Assembly (NCBI RefSeq): GCF_040616545.1
Contig: NZ_CP156688.1
Location: 2,108,001 to 2,172,000, forward strand
Direction of reading: 5' to 3'
Length of the DNA: 64,000 nt
Origin: Akkermansia muciniphila
GTDB lineage: Bacteria > Verrucomicrobiota > Verrucomicrobiia > Verrucomicrobiales > Akkermansiaceae
The notes below the pieces were generated by a model that was given only the letters and a program-made list of their open reading frames with translations, searched no databases and was not told the DNA's origin. Below, piece after piece: positions 18,228-27,058 of this stretch (position 1 is the first letter of the stretch; every line of letters starts with the position of its first letter). The position numbers and the translations under genes were made by a program.

Positions 18228-19964
18228 TTAGCGGCCCTGGCTTTGTTCGCGTTCCACCACGGGGATGGTGACGCCGGTTTCCAGAATGGGCTGGCCCCCG
18301 TCTCCGATGGAGCCCCAGGTGACGCCGTTGAGGGCGTCGTATTCCGTGCTCATGACGGTGAGGACATCCAGGGCGGAGTTGAAGTCTTTCAGCGCGGGGT
18401 TGCCGCCCAGCAGGAGGGTGATGTCCCGGAGAATCTGCCAGTCATCCCTGGCGTAGCCCACGGGCTGGATGGCGCGGTTCAGGCGCTGGATGCGGCCCGT
18501 GACGTTGATCATGGTGCCGAATTTTTCAGCGTAGGTGACGCCCGGAAGAACCAGGTCCGCATGGCGCGCCGTTTCATTCGCGCTGTGGGCGGTCATGAAC
18601 AGGTAATCCAGCTTTTTCAGGTCTTCCGCCGTGAAGCCGGCTTCCGGAGCGGTGAGGTCTTCCCCCAGAGCAAGGATGCCCTTGACGGAGCCGTTGCGCA
18701 CGCCGTCGCGGATGGCGGCCAGCCTGGAACCGGGTTCAATGCCCAGCACCAGCTTGGCCCCGTTCGTGTTCGGGTTGCGGTCCGCGGCGATCAGCATGCC
18801 GTCGCTTTCGCCCATGCGGGGGACGATGTCCACCATGTCCGTGCCTATTTGCGCGGCCAGGTGGCGGACCATGTAAAGTTCTTCATTGGTCATGCGCCCG
18901 GAGGCGATGATGGCGATCTGGTGCGGGGCGACGCGCTTGACGGCTTCCGTGACGGAGGCCAGGGCGGGTTCCCAGGTGGACGGGCGGTGCGGCGCCCCCG
19001 CGTCCGTGCGGATGACGGGCTGGGGAATACGCGTTTCCGCGTTGATGTACTTGTAGTTCAGGCGGTGGGAGTCCGGCATCCAGCAGGAGTTCACGGCGTC
19101 GTTCGGACGCGGGGTGATGCGGTACACCTTTTCTTCACGCGTCCAGAGGGTGATGTTGGTGCCTGTGCCGCAGTCCACGTCAATGGTCTTGGTTTCCTTC
19201 AGGAACCAGACGCGCATTTTGAAGCGGAAGTCCTTGGAGGTGAGGGCGCCCACCGGGCAGATGTCCACGGTGTTCAGGGAGTAGTTGCTGTCCAGTTCGC
19301 GGCCGGGATAGACCGTGATGGCGTTGAAGGTGCCGCGCTGAGACATAGTGAGCACCTCGTCGTGCATGATGTCGCGCATGAAGCGCACGCAGCGGCCGCA
19401 GAGCACGCAGCGCTCCTGGTCCAGGTTCACGCGCGGGCCGATGCTCAGGTTCTTGCCCTTCTTGGTTTTCTTTTCCTCATAGCGGCCTTCCACCTGGCCG
19501 TAGTCGTTGGAGTATTCCTGGAGCTTGCATTCTCCGGCCTGGTCGCAGATGGGGCAGTCCAGCGGGTGGCTGGTGAGCAGGAATTCCATCACGCCGCGGC
19601 GCGCCTCGCTGGCCAGCGGGCTGTCCGTGCGGATGCCCATGTTTTCCGCCACCGTATTGGCGCAGGAGATGATGGGGCGCGGCATCCACTGGATGCGCTG
19701 GTAGCCGTTTTCGTCATAGGAGGGCGTCTGGCCCGGAGCCAGCCTGGGCGGCATTCCCTGTTCCACCATGCACATGCGGCAGGAGCCGACGACGGCCAGC
19801 TTGGGGTGGTAGCAGAAGCACGGGATGGGCACGCCTACGGAACGGCAGGCGTCTGCAATCCGCGTGCCGCGCGGGAACCGGTGCCACGTTCCGTTGATCT
19901 GGACGTTCACCTTGCCTTCAGCGGCGGCAATGTCTTTGGGGAGTTTGGAAGCTTCTTCACTCAT
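18228..19964 (-). CDS. nuoG: NADH-quinone oxidoreductase subunit G
   Basis: A 578-residue iron-sulfur subunit of the peripheral arm. The 2Fe-2S ferredoxin domain has Cys51, Cys62, Cys65 and Cys101. The His-ligated cluster has His133, Cys137, Cys140 and Cys146 (HPLDCPICDQAGEC). A further 4Fe-4S site has Cys186, 189, 192 and Cys236 (ERCVLCGRC...VDICPVGALTS). The following molybdopterin-oxidoreductase-like domain is shortened compared with the roughly 900-residue enterobacterial form and has no cofactor-binding residues I can identify; it ends with the typical ADLVLPGVTYAEKFGTMINV. Position in the operon is standard. Confidence 0.95.
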   Translation of the reverse strand: MSEEASKLPKDIAAAEGKVNVQINGTWHRFPRGTRIADACRSVGVPIPCFCYHPKLAVVGSCRMCMVEQGMPPRLAPGQTPSYDENGYQRIQWMPRPIISCANTVAENMGIRTDSPLASEARRGVMEFLLTSHPLDCPICDQAGECKLQEYSNDYGQVEGRYEEKKTKKGKNLSIGPRVNLDQERCVLCGRCVRFMRDIMHDEVLTMSQRGTFNAITVYPGRELDSNYSLNTVDICPVGALTSKDFRFKMRVWFLKETKTIDVDCGTGTNITLWTREEKVYRITPRPNDAVNSCWMPDSHRLNYKYINAETRIPQPVIRTDAGAPHRPSTWEPALASVTEAVKRVAPHQIAIIASGRMTNEELYMVRHLAAQIGTDMVDIVPRMGESDGMLIAADRNPNTNGAKLVLGIEPGSRLAAIRDGVRNGSVKGILALGEDLTAPEAGFTAEDLKKLDYLFMTAHSANETARHADLVLPGVTYAEKFGTMINVTGRIQRLNRAIQPVGYARDDWQILRDITLLLGGNPALKDFNSALDVLTVMSTEYDALNGVTWGSIGDGGQPILETGVTIPVVEREQSQGR

Positions 19965-20015
19965 GATGACGGATGGGAGGGAAATGGTATTGAAAACTGG
20001 TGTTGCGTGCTGCTG

Positions 20016-21416
20016 TTAGCGGGTGAGGAAACGGGTTTGCTCCCTGCCTTCCCTGGTGTGGGGCAGGCAGGCGTTGAAGGGGTCCGTCAAGGCCACGAAT
20101 TCCTCCTTGAACTTGGAAACCATGGCCTGGGTGGGCCAGGAAGCGGCTTCGCCGAAGGCGCAGACGGTTTTTCCTTCAATCTGGTTGGCCACTTCAATGA
20201 GCAGGTCCACGTCTGACGGGGCGGCCTTGCCTTCCAGAATGCGGGTGCTGAGCTTCATCATCCACGGGCAGCCTTCCCGGCAGGGGGTGCACTGGCCGCA
20301 GGATTCATGGGCGTAGAAGCGGTTGATGTTGTTCATGGCCCAGGGCATGGAACGGGAGTCATCCATGACGATGACCGCGCCGGAGCCGGACATGGAGCCG
20401 TGCTGGGCGATGCTGTCCAGGTCCAGAGGAATGTCGAAGAAGGAGATTTTGCCCACGGTGCCGTCCGGGTTCTGCACCTTGTATTCCGCATCCGTGCGCA
20501 TGACCTTGGAGGAGGAGCCGCCGGGAATCACGGCCTTGAATTCTCGGCCGTCCCGGGGGCCTCCGCAGACGTCGTACAGCAGTTCGCCGAAGGTCATGGA
20601 GCCGGAGACGATTTCATAGAATCCCGGGCGTTTCACATCCCCGGAAACGCCGATGATGCGGGTGCCGGGGGAGCGCTTGGCGCCTTCCTGGCTGTAGGCT
20701 TCTCCACCCATGGCGATGACGTGCTTTACCTGGCAGAGGGATTCCACGTTGTTCACGATGGTGGGGCAGCCGTACAGGCCGATGGCGGCCGGGAAGTAGG
20801 GGGGCTTGATGCGCGGGTAGGGGCGGACCCCCTCCAGAGAGTTGAGCAGGGCCGTTTCTTCGCCGCAGATGTAGGCGCCCGCGCCGCGGTGCAGGTGGAT
20901 TTCCAGATCGTAGCCGGCCCCCTGGATGTTGTTGCCCAAAAAGCCGCGCTCACGCGCTTCCTGAAGGGCCTTGAGCATGATTTCCGCGGCAATGGGGAAT
21001 TCCTCCCGCATGTAGATGTAAGCCAGATGCGCGCCCACCGCGTAGCTGGAGATGACCATTCCTTCAATGAGCTGGTGGGGGTCCTGGTGGACGATGTAGC
21101 GGTCCTTGAAGGTGCCGGGTTCGGATTCGTCGCAGTTGCAGACCAGGTAAACGGGCTTGGTGTTGTTCGGCGGGATGAAGGTCCATTTCACGCCGGTGGG
21201 GAAGCCCGCGCCGCCGCGGCCGCGCAGGCCGGATTTCTTCACCTCGTCAATGACGGCCTTCGGCTCCATGCCGAGCGCCTTTTTCAGTTCTTCATAGCCG
21301 CCGTCGGCCAGGTAGCAGTCAATGGACGTGTTCCAGCCTTCGCGGTTGACGTTTTTCAGGATGCGGCGCGTTTCCCTGGGGTGGGGTTCTTTACCGGGAA
21401 GATAGGTGATGCTCAT
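20016..21416 (-). CDS. nuoF: NADH-quinone oxidoreductase subunit F
   Basis: A 466-residue NADH- and FMN-binding subunit. The glycine-rich NADH site GLRGRGGAGFPTGVKW and the FMN site with CNCDESEPGTFKDR are intact, as is HRGAGAYICGEETALLNSLEG. The 4Fe-4S cluster N3 motif CGQCTPCREGC lies near residue 370, with the fourth Cys in the VCAFGEAASWP segment. This is where NADH electrons enter complex I. It lies 29 bases after nuoE and 51 before nuoG. Confidence 0.97.
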   Translation of the reverse strand: MSITYLPGKEPHPRETRRILKNVNREGWNTSIDCYLADGGYEELKKALGMEPKAVIDEVKKSGLRGRGGAGFPTGVKWTFIPPNNTKPVYLVCNCDESEPGTFKDRYIVHQDPHQLIEGMVISSYAVGAHLAYIYMREEFPIAAEIMLKALQEARERGFLGNNIQGAGYDLEIHLHRGAGAYICGEETALLNSLEGVRPYPRIKPPYFPAAIGLYGCPTIVNNVESLCQVKHVIAMGGEAYSQEGAKRSPGTRIIGVSGDVKRPGFYEIVSGSMTFGELLYDVCGGPRDGREFKAVIPGGSSSKVMRTDAEYKVQNPDGTVGKISFFDIPLDLDSIAQHGSMSGSGAVIVMDDSRSMPWAMNNINRFYAHESCGQCTPCREGCPWMMKLSTRILEGKAAPSDVDLLIEVANQIEGKTVCAFGEAASWPTQAMVSKFKEEFVALTDPFNACLPHTREGREQTRFLTR

Positions 21417-21445
21417 GGCGAAAATCTGGTGCGGGGTGGAAAGGG

Positions 21446-22027
21446 TTAGGCGTTCTGGTGCTTGGCGATCACTTCCTCCAGCAGTTCCGGAGTGACTTTT
21501 TCATACAGGAGGTCGTTGACCATCATGTTGGGTCCGAAGCCGCAGTTGGCCAGGCATTCCACTCCCTCCACGCTCCACAGGCCGTCCGGGCTGACGCCGA
21601 TGGGGTGGTGGTGGTCAATGCCGCTCTTGTCAATGCCCAGGCGCGTGCAGATGGTGTCAAACAGGCTGTCCGCTCCCGCCATGGCGCAGGAAAGGGTGCG
21701 GCATACACGGAAGTGGGTCCTGCCGGGGCACATCTGGCGCAGGCCGGGATAGAAGGTGACCACTCCCAGCACGTGGGCGGCGGAAATGTTCAGCTTTTCC
21801 CCCGTCCAGGTGATGGCGTCTGCGCAGATGAAGCCGAATTTTTTCTGGATTTCATGCAGGATGGGGAGCACGGCGGACTTCTGCTTGCCTTCCGGATAAT
21901 GCGTGATGTATTCGCTTGCGGCGGCGTCAAGCTCCGGCGTTACTTCAAAAGGCGGGTAAAACCGTTCGCCCGGGCTGGGCTGGTGGGCAATAGTCGCGTC
22001 GATGGCGTTTTCAGCGTAATCGGACAT
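21446..22027 (-). CDS. nuoE: NADH-quinone oxidoreductase subunit E
   Basis: A 193-residue thioredoxin-like subunit holding cluster N1a. The 2Fe-2S ligands are Cys109 and Cys114 (CRTLSC) and Cys158 and Cys162 (CLANC in VECLANCGFGPNMMVND). The N-terminal helical region matches the family (LPILHEIQKKFGFI, VLGVVTFYPGLR). Between the two Cys pairs the loop is rich in His (IDHHHPIGVSPDG), which is a bit unusual. Length is slightly above average. Confidence 0.96.
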   Translation of the reverse strand: MSDYAENAIDATIAHQPSPGERFYPPFEVTPELDAAASEYITHYPEGKQKSAVLPILHEIQKKFGFICADAITWTGEKLNISAAHVLGVVTFYPGLRQMCPGRTHFRVCRTLSCAMAGADSLFDTICTRLGIDKSGIDHHHPIGVSPDGLWSVEGVECLANCGFGPNMMVNDLLYEKVTPELLEEVIAKHQNA

Positions 22028-22076
22028 GGGAAGGAAATTTGGTGTTTGAGTTGGAAAGGAAAAAGGGAGCGTGTGT

Positions 22077-23321
22077 TTAGCGGTCGCATTCGCCCATCAC
22101 GAAGTCGAAGGAGCCGAGAATGGCCGGAACGTCGGAAACCAGGTGGCCTTTCAGCAGTTCCGGCAGGATGGACAGGTTGCAGAAGGAGGGGGAGCGCATG
22201 CGCAGGCGGTTGGGAAGGCCGCCTCCCTTGGAGTCCAGGAAGAAGCCCAGTTCCCCCTTCGGGTTTTCCGCGGCAAAGTAAACCTGCCCGGCGGGAGCGT
22301 TCACGCCCATGGTGGTGGTCATGAACTGGCGGATCAGGGATTCCATGTCCGTCATCACCTTCTTCTTTTCAGGCAGCGTGCCCTTGGTGTCCACCATGTT
22401 GATGGGGCCGTCCGGCATGGTTTCAATCACCTGGCGGATGATGCGCAGGGACTGGCGCATTTCTTCAATGCGCACGGTAAAGCGGTCGTAGCAGTCGCCG
22501 TGTTCCCCCACGGGGACGTCAAACTCGTAATTTTCGTAACCCAGGTAGGGATTGGTCTTGCGCAGGTCCCGCTTGATGCCGCTGGCGCGCAGGTTGGCCC
22601 CAGTCAGGGCCCAGGAGAGCGCCTTTTCACGGCTGATGGTGCCCACGCCCTGGAGACGGTCAATGAAAATCTTGTTCCGGAGCAGCAGGGCTTCCGTTTC
22701 ATCCAGGGTCTTGGCGGCTTCATCACAGAACACCAGCACTTCCTTCAGCATTTCATTGGGCACGTCGCGCGTCTGGCCGCCGATGCGGGTGTAGGAGGAA
22801 GTGAAGCGCGCCCCGGTGAGCTGTTCGTAAAAGTTGTGGATTTTTTCACGTTCCTCATAGCAGTACAGGAAGACGGTCATGGCGCCTACGTCCATGCCGT
22901 ACACGCCCACGCCCAGGATATGGGAGGAAAAGCGGGAAAGCTCCAGGGCCAGCACGCGCAGGGCCTGCCCGCGGGGCGGCAGTTCCCAGCCCAGCAGTTT
23001 TTCCACCGCGCAGGCATAGGCGATGTTGTTGGACAGGGGGGCCAGGTAGTCAAAGCGGTCAGTGTACGGGACGAACTGGTTGTACTGGATGGTCTCCCCG
23101 ATCTTTTCCATGCCGCGGTGCAGGTGGCCCAGTACGGGATCACACGTAATGATTTCTTCACCATCAAGTTCCAGCACCAGGCGCAGCACGCCGTGGGTGG
23201 CGGGGTGGGAGGGGCCCACATTCAGGGTCATCGTTTCTCCGAGCGGTTCGGAAGTATTGGTGAGATAGTCTGCGTTAGCGGCTGTATCTGCAATGGCGAA
23301 AGTTTTAGTGCTCGTCTTCAT
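22077..23321 (-). CDS. nuoD: NADH-quinone oxidoreductase subunit D
   Basis: A 414-residue 49-kDa subunit that lines the quinone pocket. It shows MTLNVGPSHPATHGVLRLVLELDGEEI, in pieces, from about residue 31, then HRGMEKIGE, YLAPLSNNIAYACAVEKLLG and a C-terminal MRSPSFCNLSILPELLKGHLVSDVPAILGSFD with the expected end ECDR. It is preceded by about 30 extra residues that do not resemble NuoC, so this is not a NuoCD fusion. First gene of the operon in this window. A promoter candidate lies 44-71 bases upstream and the upstream neighbour is unrelated. Confidence 0.96.
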   Translation of the reverse strand: MKTSTKTFAIADTAANADYLTNTSEPLGETMTLNVGPSHPATHGVLRLVLELDGEEIITCDPVLGHLHRGMEKIGETIQYNQFVPYTDRFDYLAPLSNNIAYACAVEKLLGWELPPRGQALRVLALELSRFSSHILGVGVYGMDVGAMTVFLYCYEEREKIHNFYEQLTGARFTSSYTRIGGQTRDVPNEMLKEVLVFCDEAAKTLDETEALLLRNKIFIDRLQGVGTISREKALSWALTGANLRASGIKRDLRKTNPYLGYENYEFDVPVGEHGDCYDRFTVRIEEMRQSLRIIRQVIETMPDGPINMVDTKGTLPEKKKVMTDMESLIRQFMTTTMGVNAPAGQVYFAAENPKGELGFFLDSKGGGLPNRLRMRSPSFCNLSILPELLKGHLVSDVPAILGSFDFVMGECDR

Positions 23322-23364
23322 GTGGATGTCCGTGCCTGGCTGAACCTGATAATGGTGCCGAATG

Positions 23365-23392
23365 ATTATGCCACTTCACACCATGCGGGCAA
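23365..23392 (-). promoter_or_regulatory. Candidate nuo operon promoter
   Basis: Minus-strand -35 TTGCCC (23387-23392), 16-base spacer, -10 CATAAT (23365-23370). It would give a leader of roughly 35-40 bases before nuoD. Confidence 0.4.
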
Positions 23393-23464
23393 GCCAAATG
23401 TCAGTTTTTTTGGCATTCCGGGGGAGCTTTCCGTGTTGATGCGGAAGTCTCCTCAACTTATGAA

Positions 23465-23482
23465 TGTTAGTTAATTCTAACA
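23465..23482. promoter_or_regulatory. Inverted repeat upstream of the nuo promoter
   Basis: TGTTAG, six AT bases, CTAACA. It lies about 75 bases upstream of the candidate -35 box and has the form of a dimeric regulator site. Function is unproven and a match of this length can occur by chance. Confidence 0.25.
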
Positions 23483-23761
23483 ATGAATCCCGCAGGGGAC
23501 GGTAATGAATACGGAGCGGGAGGAATTTGGAATCCGGATGCAGTCCGCGGGGGTGTGGTTAATCCCGCGACGGGATGCGCCCCTCCGGTGGATGGCGGAA
23601 AAGACGGGGCTTTATTTCAGGAAGAGCCTTTCCGGAGCAAGGAGAAGGTTTTTCAAAGCGCAGCCGGGGAATCAGGGGGGATTTTTCCGCCTCCAGGGTT
23701 TTACGAGGGCCGGGGAACAGGATTTGCCGCAAGAGGTCGCGGCACTCCTGCGGTTATTTAT

Positions 23762-25228
23762 TTACTTCACGACATTCTGGGGAATGAAGTGCATTTCCTG
23801 CTCCGCAATGCCGAATTGCCAGGTGGCCGTCTGCCAGAGGTTGGCGGAGAGGTTCTTCCACCGTACCTGCACCGTTACGGGGCTGAGGCGCAGGGGGCGG
23901 GAGGGCGTCCACTTCAGGATTTTCTCCTTGGGGTCAAACTGGGCGTTGACTAGGCCGAAGCCGGAGACGCGCATTTCCACCTGCTTGGGGTCAAAGGCGG
24001 GTTCACGGGCCAGGGAAATGGAGATGTCCGGGCTCTGGCTCTTCACCACGGTATTGGCCGCCGGATAGACGGGCTGGGCCGGAGCGGGATAGGAATCCAG
24101 CGTGTTTCCGTGATTGTTGCCGGGCGTGGCCGACGGAGTTTCCGGAGCGGTGGGGGCATTGAAGTTCAGGGCCCTGGTGAAGGTCTTGGGATCCTTGCCG
24201 AAGACCATGTAGCGGTGCACGCGCCAGCGGTCCGTGTCCTTGGTCACTTTTTTGGGAATGACGGTGAAGGCCGCCTGGAATCCGGCTTCCTCCGCTTTCG
24301 TGATCATGTCCGGCAGGACGAAGCCGCCCGGATAGCAGTAAGCCTCCACGGCGGAGCCGGGAAACCTTTCCTGGAGGATTTTCCGGGAAGCGGCTATTTC
24401 CGCCTCCGCCAGGTCCAGCACGCCCTGCGTTCCCTTCCGCTGGGCGGCGCGCCAGGATTTGGGGTACAGGTGGCTGACGGAGTGGCTGCCCAGCGTGGCG
24501 CCGTTGTCCAGCATTTCCTGGATCTGGTCATGGCTCATGGCGGAGCCGCGGCCCGTAATGAATTTGGTGTAAGGGAAAACGGTGAAAGGGAATCCCGTTT
24601 CCTTCAGGATGGGGTAGGCGTCCGTGTAGACGCTCTTCCAGCCGTCGTCAATGGTGATCATTACGCATTTGGCGGGAAGCTGCCTGCTGCCGAGTTTCCA
24701 TTCCAGGAACTCCTTCATGGAAATGACGGGCACGCCGCTGGCTTTCAGCGCCTGCATCTGGGCGCGGAACACATCCGTATTCATGCGCATTTCCGTAGCG
24801 GGCAGGGTGCGGCTGAAGTCATGATAGCCCAGGATGGCAACGCGGGTTTCATGCTGGGGAACCGGAACGGGCGAGAAAGCCGTGGGAGGGATGACCGGGG
24901 CCGGGCCCGCGGGCTGGACCGGGGCGCGCAGGTGCGTTTCTCCGGGGATAGGCTCCGCATTCGGGATGGATTCCGCGGAGGGAATGGAGGCTCCCGTTTC
25001 TCCGGGAATGGGTTCCGCCATGGGGATGTTTTCATCCCTGCGGTTGGCTTCAATCAGTTCCCGCACGGGAACGACGCCGGCAGCCGGGTCTCCCTTGATG
25101 GAGCCTCCGATGACCGGGCCGGGCGCCAGGGGCAGGGGCGCGGCAGGTGGCAGGTCGGGAGGAAGTTCGGCCCATGCGGCACCGGCTGCAATCATGAGAA
25201 TGGAAAGGAGGCCTGAGACGGAGCGCAT
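23762..25228 (-). CDS. Secreted polysaccharide deacetylase-family (NodB) protein
   Basis: A 488-residue exported protein: signal peptide (about 1-20), a Pro/Glu-rich spacer (25-115) with imperfect repeats of AEPIPGET and SIPxAE, then a NodB domain (about 125-350). Catalytic motifs are visible: AILGYHDF, ITIDDGWKS (Asp-Asp, metal and base) and GSHSVSHLYP (metal His pair), with AYCYPGGF further on. The C-terminal part (about 400-488) is beta-rich and may be a binding domain. Such enzymes remove acetyl groups from N-acetylated glycans, such as peptidoglycan or host glycans; the substrate is unknown. A weak promoter candidate (TTGAAC, 17, TAGTTG) abuts the start. Confidence 0.88.
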   Translation of the reverse strand: MRSVSGLLSILMIAAGAAWAELPPDLPPAAPLPLAPGPVIGGSIKGDPAAGVVPVRELIEANRRDENIPMAEPIPGETGASIPSAESIPNAEPIPGETHLRAPVQPAGPAPVIPPTAFSPVPVPQHETRVAILGYHDFSRTLPATEMRMNTDVFRAQMQALKASGVPVISMKEFLEWKLGSRQLPAKCVMITIDDGWKSVYTDAYPILKETGFPFTVFPYTKFITGRGSAMSHDQIQEMLDNGATLGSHSVSHLYPKSWRAAQRKGTQGVLDLAEAEIAASRKILQERFPGSAVEAYCYPGGFVLPDMITKAEEAGFQAAFTVIPKKVTKDTDRWRVHRYMVFGKDPKTFTRALNFNAPTAPETPSATPGNNHGNTLDSYPAPAQPVYPAANTVVKSQSPDISISLAREPAFDPKQVEMRVSGFGLVNAQFDPKEKILKWTPSRPLRLSPVTVQVRWKNLSANLWQTATWQFGIAEQEMHFIPQNVVK

Positions 25229-25408
25229 ACCTGCAACTACTATTTTTAAGTTTCCTGTTCAACCTTAAACTCAGGCAGGCATGACAGGCTTTCCCTGCCG
25301 CATGCGCTCCCTTTCAGTTCCGTACGGATTTTTCCGGACTGAACCCGTTCCCGTTAAAAAGCATACAGACTCATTTTCCGCTCGCCGAAAAAAGGGGAGG
25401 TGTTTAGT

Positions 25409-27034
25409 GTGTCCGCAGACATGAGCTGTATTTGTCATTTCTTCAAAGTTCTGGCGCGCCGTGCGGGGCTGCTCACTACCGTGGCCGCCGCCGCCTTTTT
25501 TCTGGGTGCATCGGCCGCCGAGGCTTCTGTACGAGTGACGGAACCCGCGTATCCCGCCACGGAAGTGGGGGGAGAGTCCCAGTACAGCCATTTTCCCATT
25601 CCCCTGAACCAGTACAAGCCCGCTCCGCCGGATGCCAGCCTGATGCAGGTGCTTACCGAACGCAACGAGCAGTCCGGCGGTTTCAACCTGGCCGTGACGC
25701 TCGTCTTTATGGGCGCCATTATCCATACCTTCCTGGCAGGGCGCTTTGAACGCTATTCCCACAAGCTGGCGCTGCGCTACAAGGAAAAGCTCAAGGAAAC
25801 CAACTTCCGTGTGATGCACCCGGAGGAGCGCCTGCCGGTCTCCTTCGCCTCCGCCATTTTCCATTTCCTGGGGGAGGTGGAAGCCGTGTTCGGCATCTGG
25901 ATCATCCCCTTCATGTTCGTGTGCTGGAAGTATTATTCCTTTGAGGACTTCTCAGCCTATTTGAATTACGACTGCTCCTTCACGGAGCCCATGTTCGTGA
26001 TGATCATCATGATCATCGCCTCTTCCCGGCCCATCTTCAAGCTGGCGGAATCCGTGGTCAACTACGGCGCCAAACTCGGAAAATCTTCGCCCGGGGCCTG
26101 GTGGATTTCTGTGATGACCCTTGCTCCCCTGCTCGGTTCCCTGATTACGGAACCTGCCGCCATGACGATCGGCGCCCTGATCCTGAGCAAGAAGTTTTAC
26201 GACCTCAAGCCGAAGAAGACCCTGATGTACGCAACGCTGGGGCTGCTCTTCGTGAACATCTCCATAGGCGGCACCCTGACGCATTTTGCCGCGCCGCCCG
26301 TGGTGATGGTGGCGGAAAAGTGGGACTGGGGTCTTGCGCACATGATCCAGCACTTCGGCTGGAAGGCTGTTTCCGCCATCATCATTTCCAACCTGGCCTA
26401 CTTCTTCCTCTTCCGCAAGGAGTTCGGCCGCCTGGCCGCCCAGCAGCGCGAGTTCAACGAGTTTGACGACGCCGTTCCCCAGTCCTGGGAAGACCGCAAT
26501 GACAAGATTCCGGCGTGGGTGACGCTGGCGCACGTCTGCTTCCTGACCTGGACGGTCCTCTTTGCCCATGAACCGGTCATGTTCATCGGCAGTTTCCTCT
26601 TCTTCATCGGCTTTACGGTGGCCACCCCCCAGTACCAGAACCAGATGTCCCTGCGTGTTCCCATGATGGTGGGCTTCTTCCTGGCGGGCCTGGTCATTCT
26701 GGGCGGCGTGCAGGCCTGGTGGCTGGAACCGGTGCTGACGCGCCTGGGGGACTACGCCATGATCGGCGCCACGCTGCTGACGGCGTTCAATGATAACGCC
26801 GCCGTCACCTTCCTGGCGTCCACGGTGCCCAACCTGCCGGAAGCCGTCAAATACTCCGTGGTGGCCGGCGCCGTGACGGGCGGCGGCCTGACGGTCATCG
26901 CCAACGCCCCCAACCCGGCGGGGCAGGCTATTCTGGGCAAGTACTTCAAGGGCATCAATCCCCTGTGGCTGTTTGCCTGGGCGGCCTTCCCGACGGCTGT
27001 CGTGTTCATCTTCTTCACCTGCTTCGGCCATTAA
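25409..27034 (+). CDS. Putative Na+/H+ antiporter (PF07399 family)
   Basis: About 541 residues with a signal-like first hydrophobic segment followed by about 11 further membrane helices. The sequence matches the PF07399 antiporter-like family: EVEAVFGIWIIPFM, EPAAMTIGALILSKKFYDLKPKK in pieces, FVNISIGGTLTHFAAPPVVMVA and FNDNAAVTFLAS, with an Asp-Asn pair and many conserved small residues. These proteins are related to the ArsB/NhaD ion transporter superfamily. The GTG at 25409 is chosen because GGGGAGG ends eight bases upstream; ATG at 25421 is possible. ribE follows after 24 bases and is probably cotranscribed. Confidence 0.85.
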   Translation: MSADMSCICHFFKVLARRAGLLTTVAAAAFFLGASAAEASVRVTEPAYPATEVGGESQYSHFPIPLNQYKPAPPDASLMQVLTERNEQSGGFNLAVTLVFMGAIIHTFLAGRFERYSHKLALRYKEKLKETNFRVMHPEERLPVSFASAIFHFLGEVEAVFGIWIIPFMFVCWKYYSFEDFSAYLNYDCSFTEPMFVMIIMIIASSRPIFKLAESVVNYGAKLGKSSPGAWWISVMTLAPLLGSLITEPAAMTIGALILSKKFYDLKPKKTLMYATLGLLFVNISIGGTLTHFAAPPVVMVAEKWDWGLAHMIQHFGWKAVSAIIISNLAYFFLFRKEFGRLAAQQREFNEFDDAVPQSWEDRNDKIPAWVTLAHVCFLTWTVLFAHEPVMFIGSFLFFIGFTVATPQYQNQMSLRVPMMVGFFLAGLVILGGVQAWWLEPVLTRLGDYAMIGATLLTAFNDNAAVTFLASTVPNLPEAVKYSVVAGAVTGGGLTVIANAPNPAGQAILGKYFKGINPLWLFAWAAFPTAVVFIFFTCFGH

Positions 27035-27058
27035 GGGCCGGAGCCGGACGTTACTTTT

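Larger units (their letters stand above)
23322..23761. other. Gene-free region upstream of the nuo operon
   Basis: About 440 bases. It contains the candidate nuo promoter (23365-23392) and an inverted repeat (23465-23482). Open frames on the plus strand (23483-23953 and 23505-24068) run into the neighbouring gene and show no protein character. Confidence 0.4.

Noticed and set aside
18243-20216. A 657-codon plus-strand frame opposite nuoG
   Set aside because: Antisense shadow; the true gene has all Fe-S ligands on the minus strand.
22077-23321. nuoD as a NuoCD fusion
   Set aside because: Only about 30 residues precede the NuoD core and they do not resemble NuoC.
23483-23953. Plus-strand frames between nuoD and the deacetylase
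   Set aside because: They run antisense into the deacetylase and are Gly/Arg/Pro-rich with no motif.
27035-27058. FMN riboswitch before ribE
   Set aside because: The gap to the upstream gene is only 24 bases and too short.
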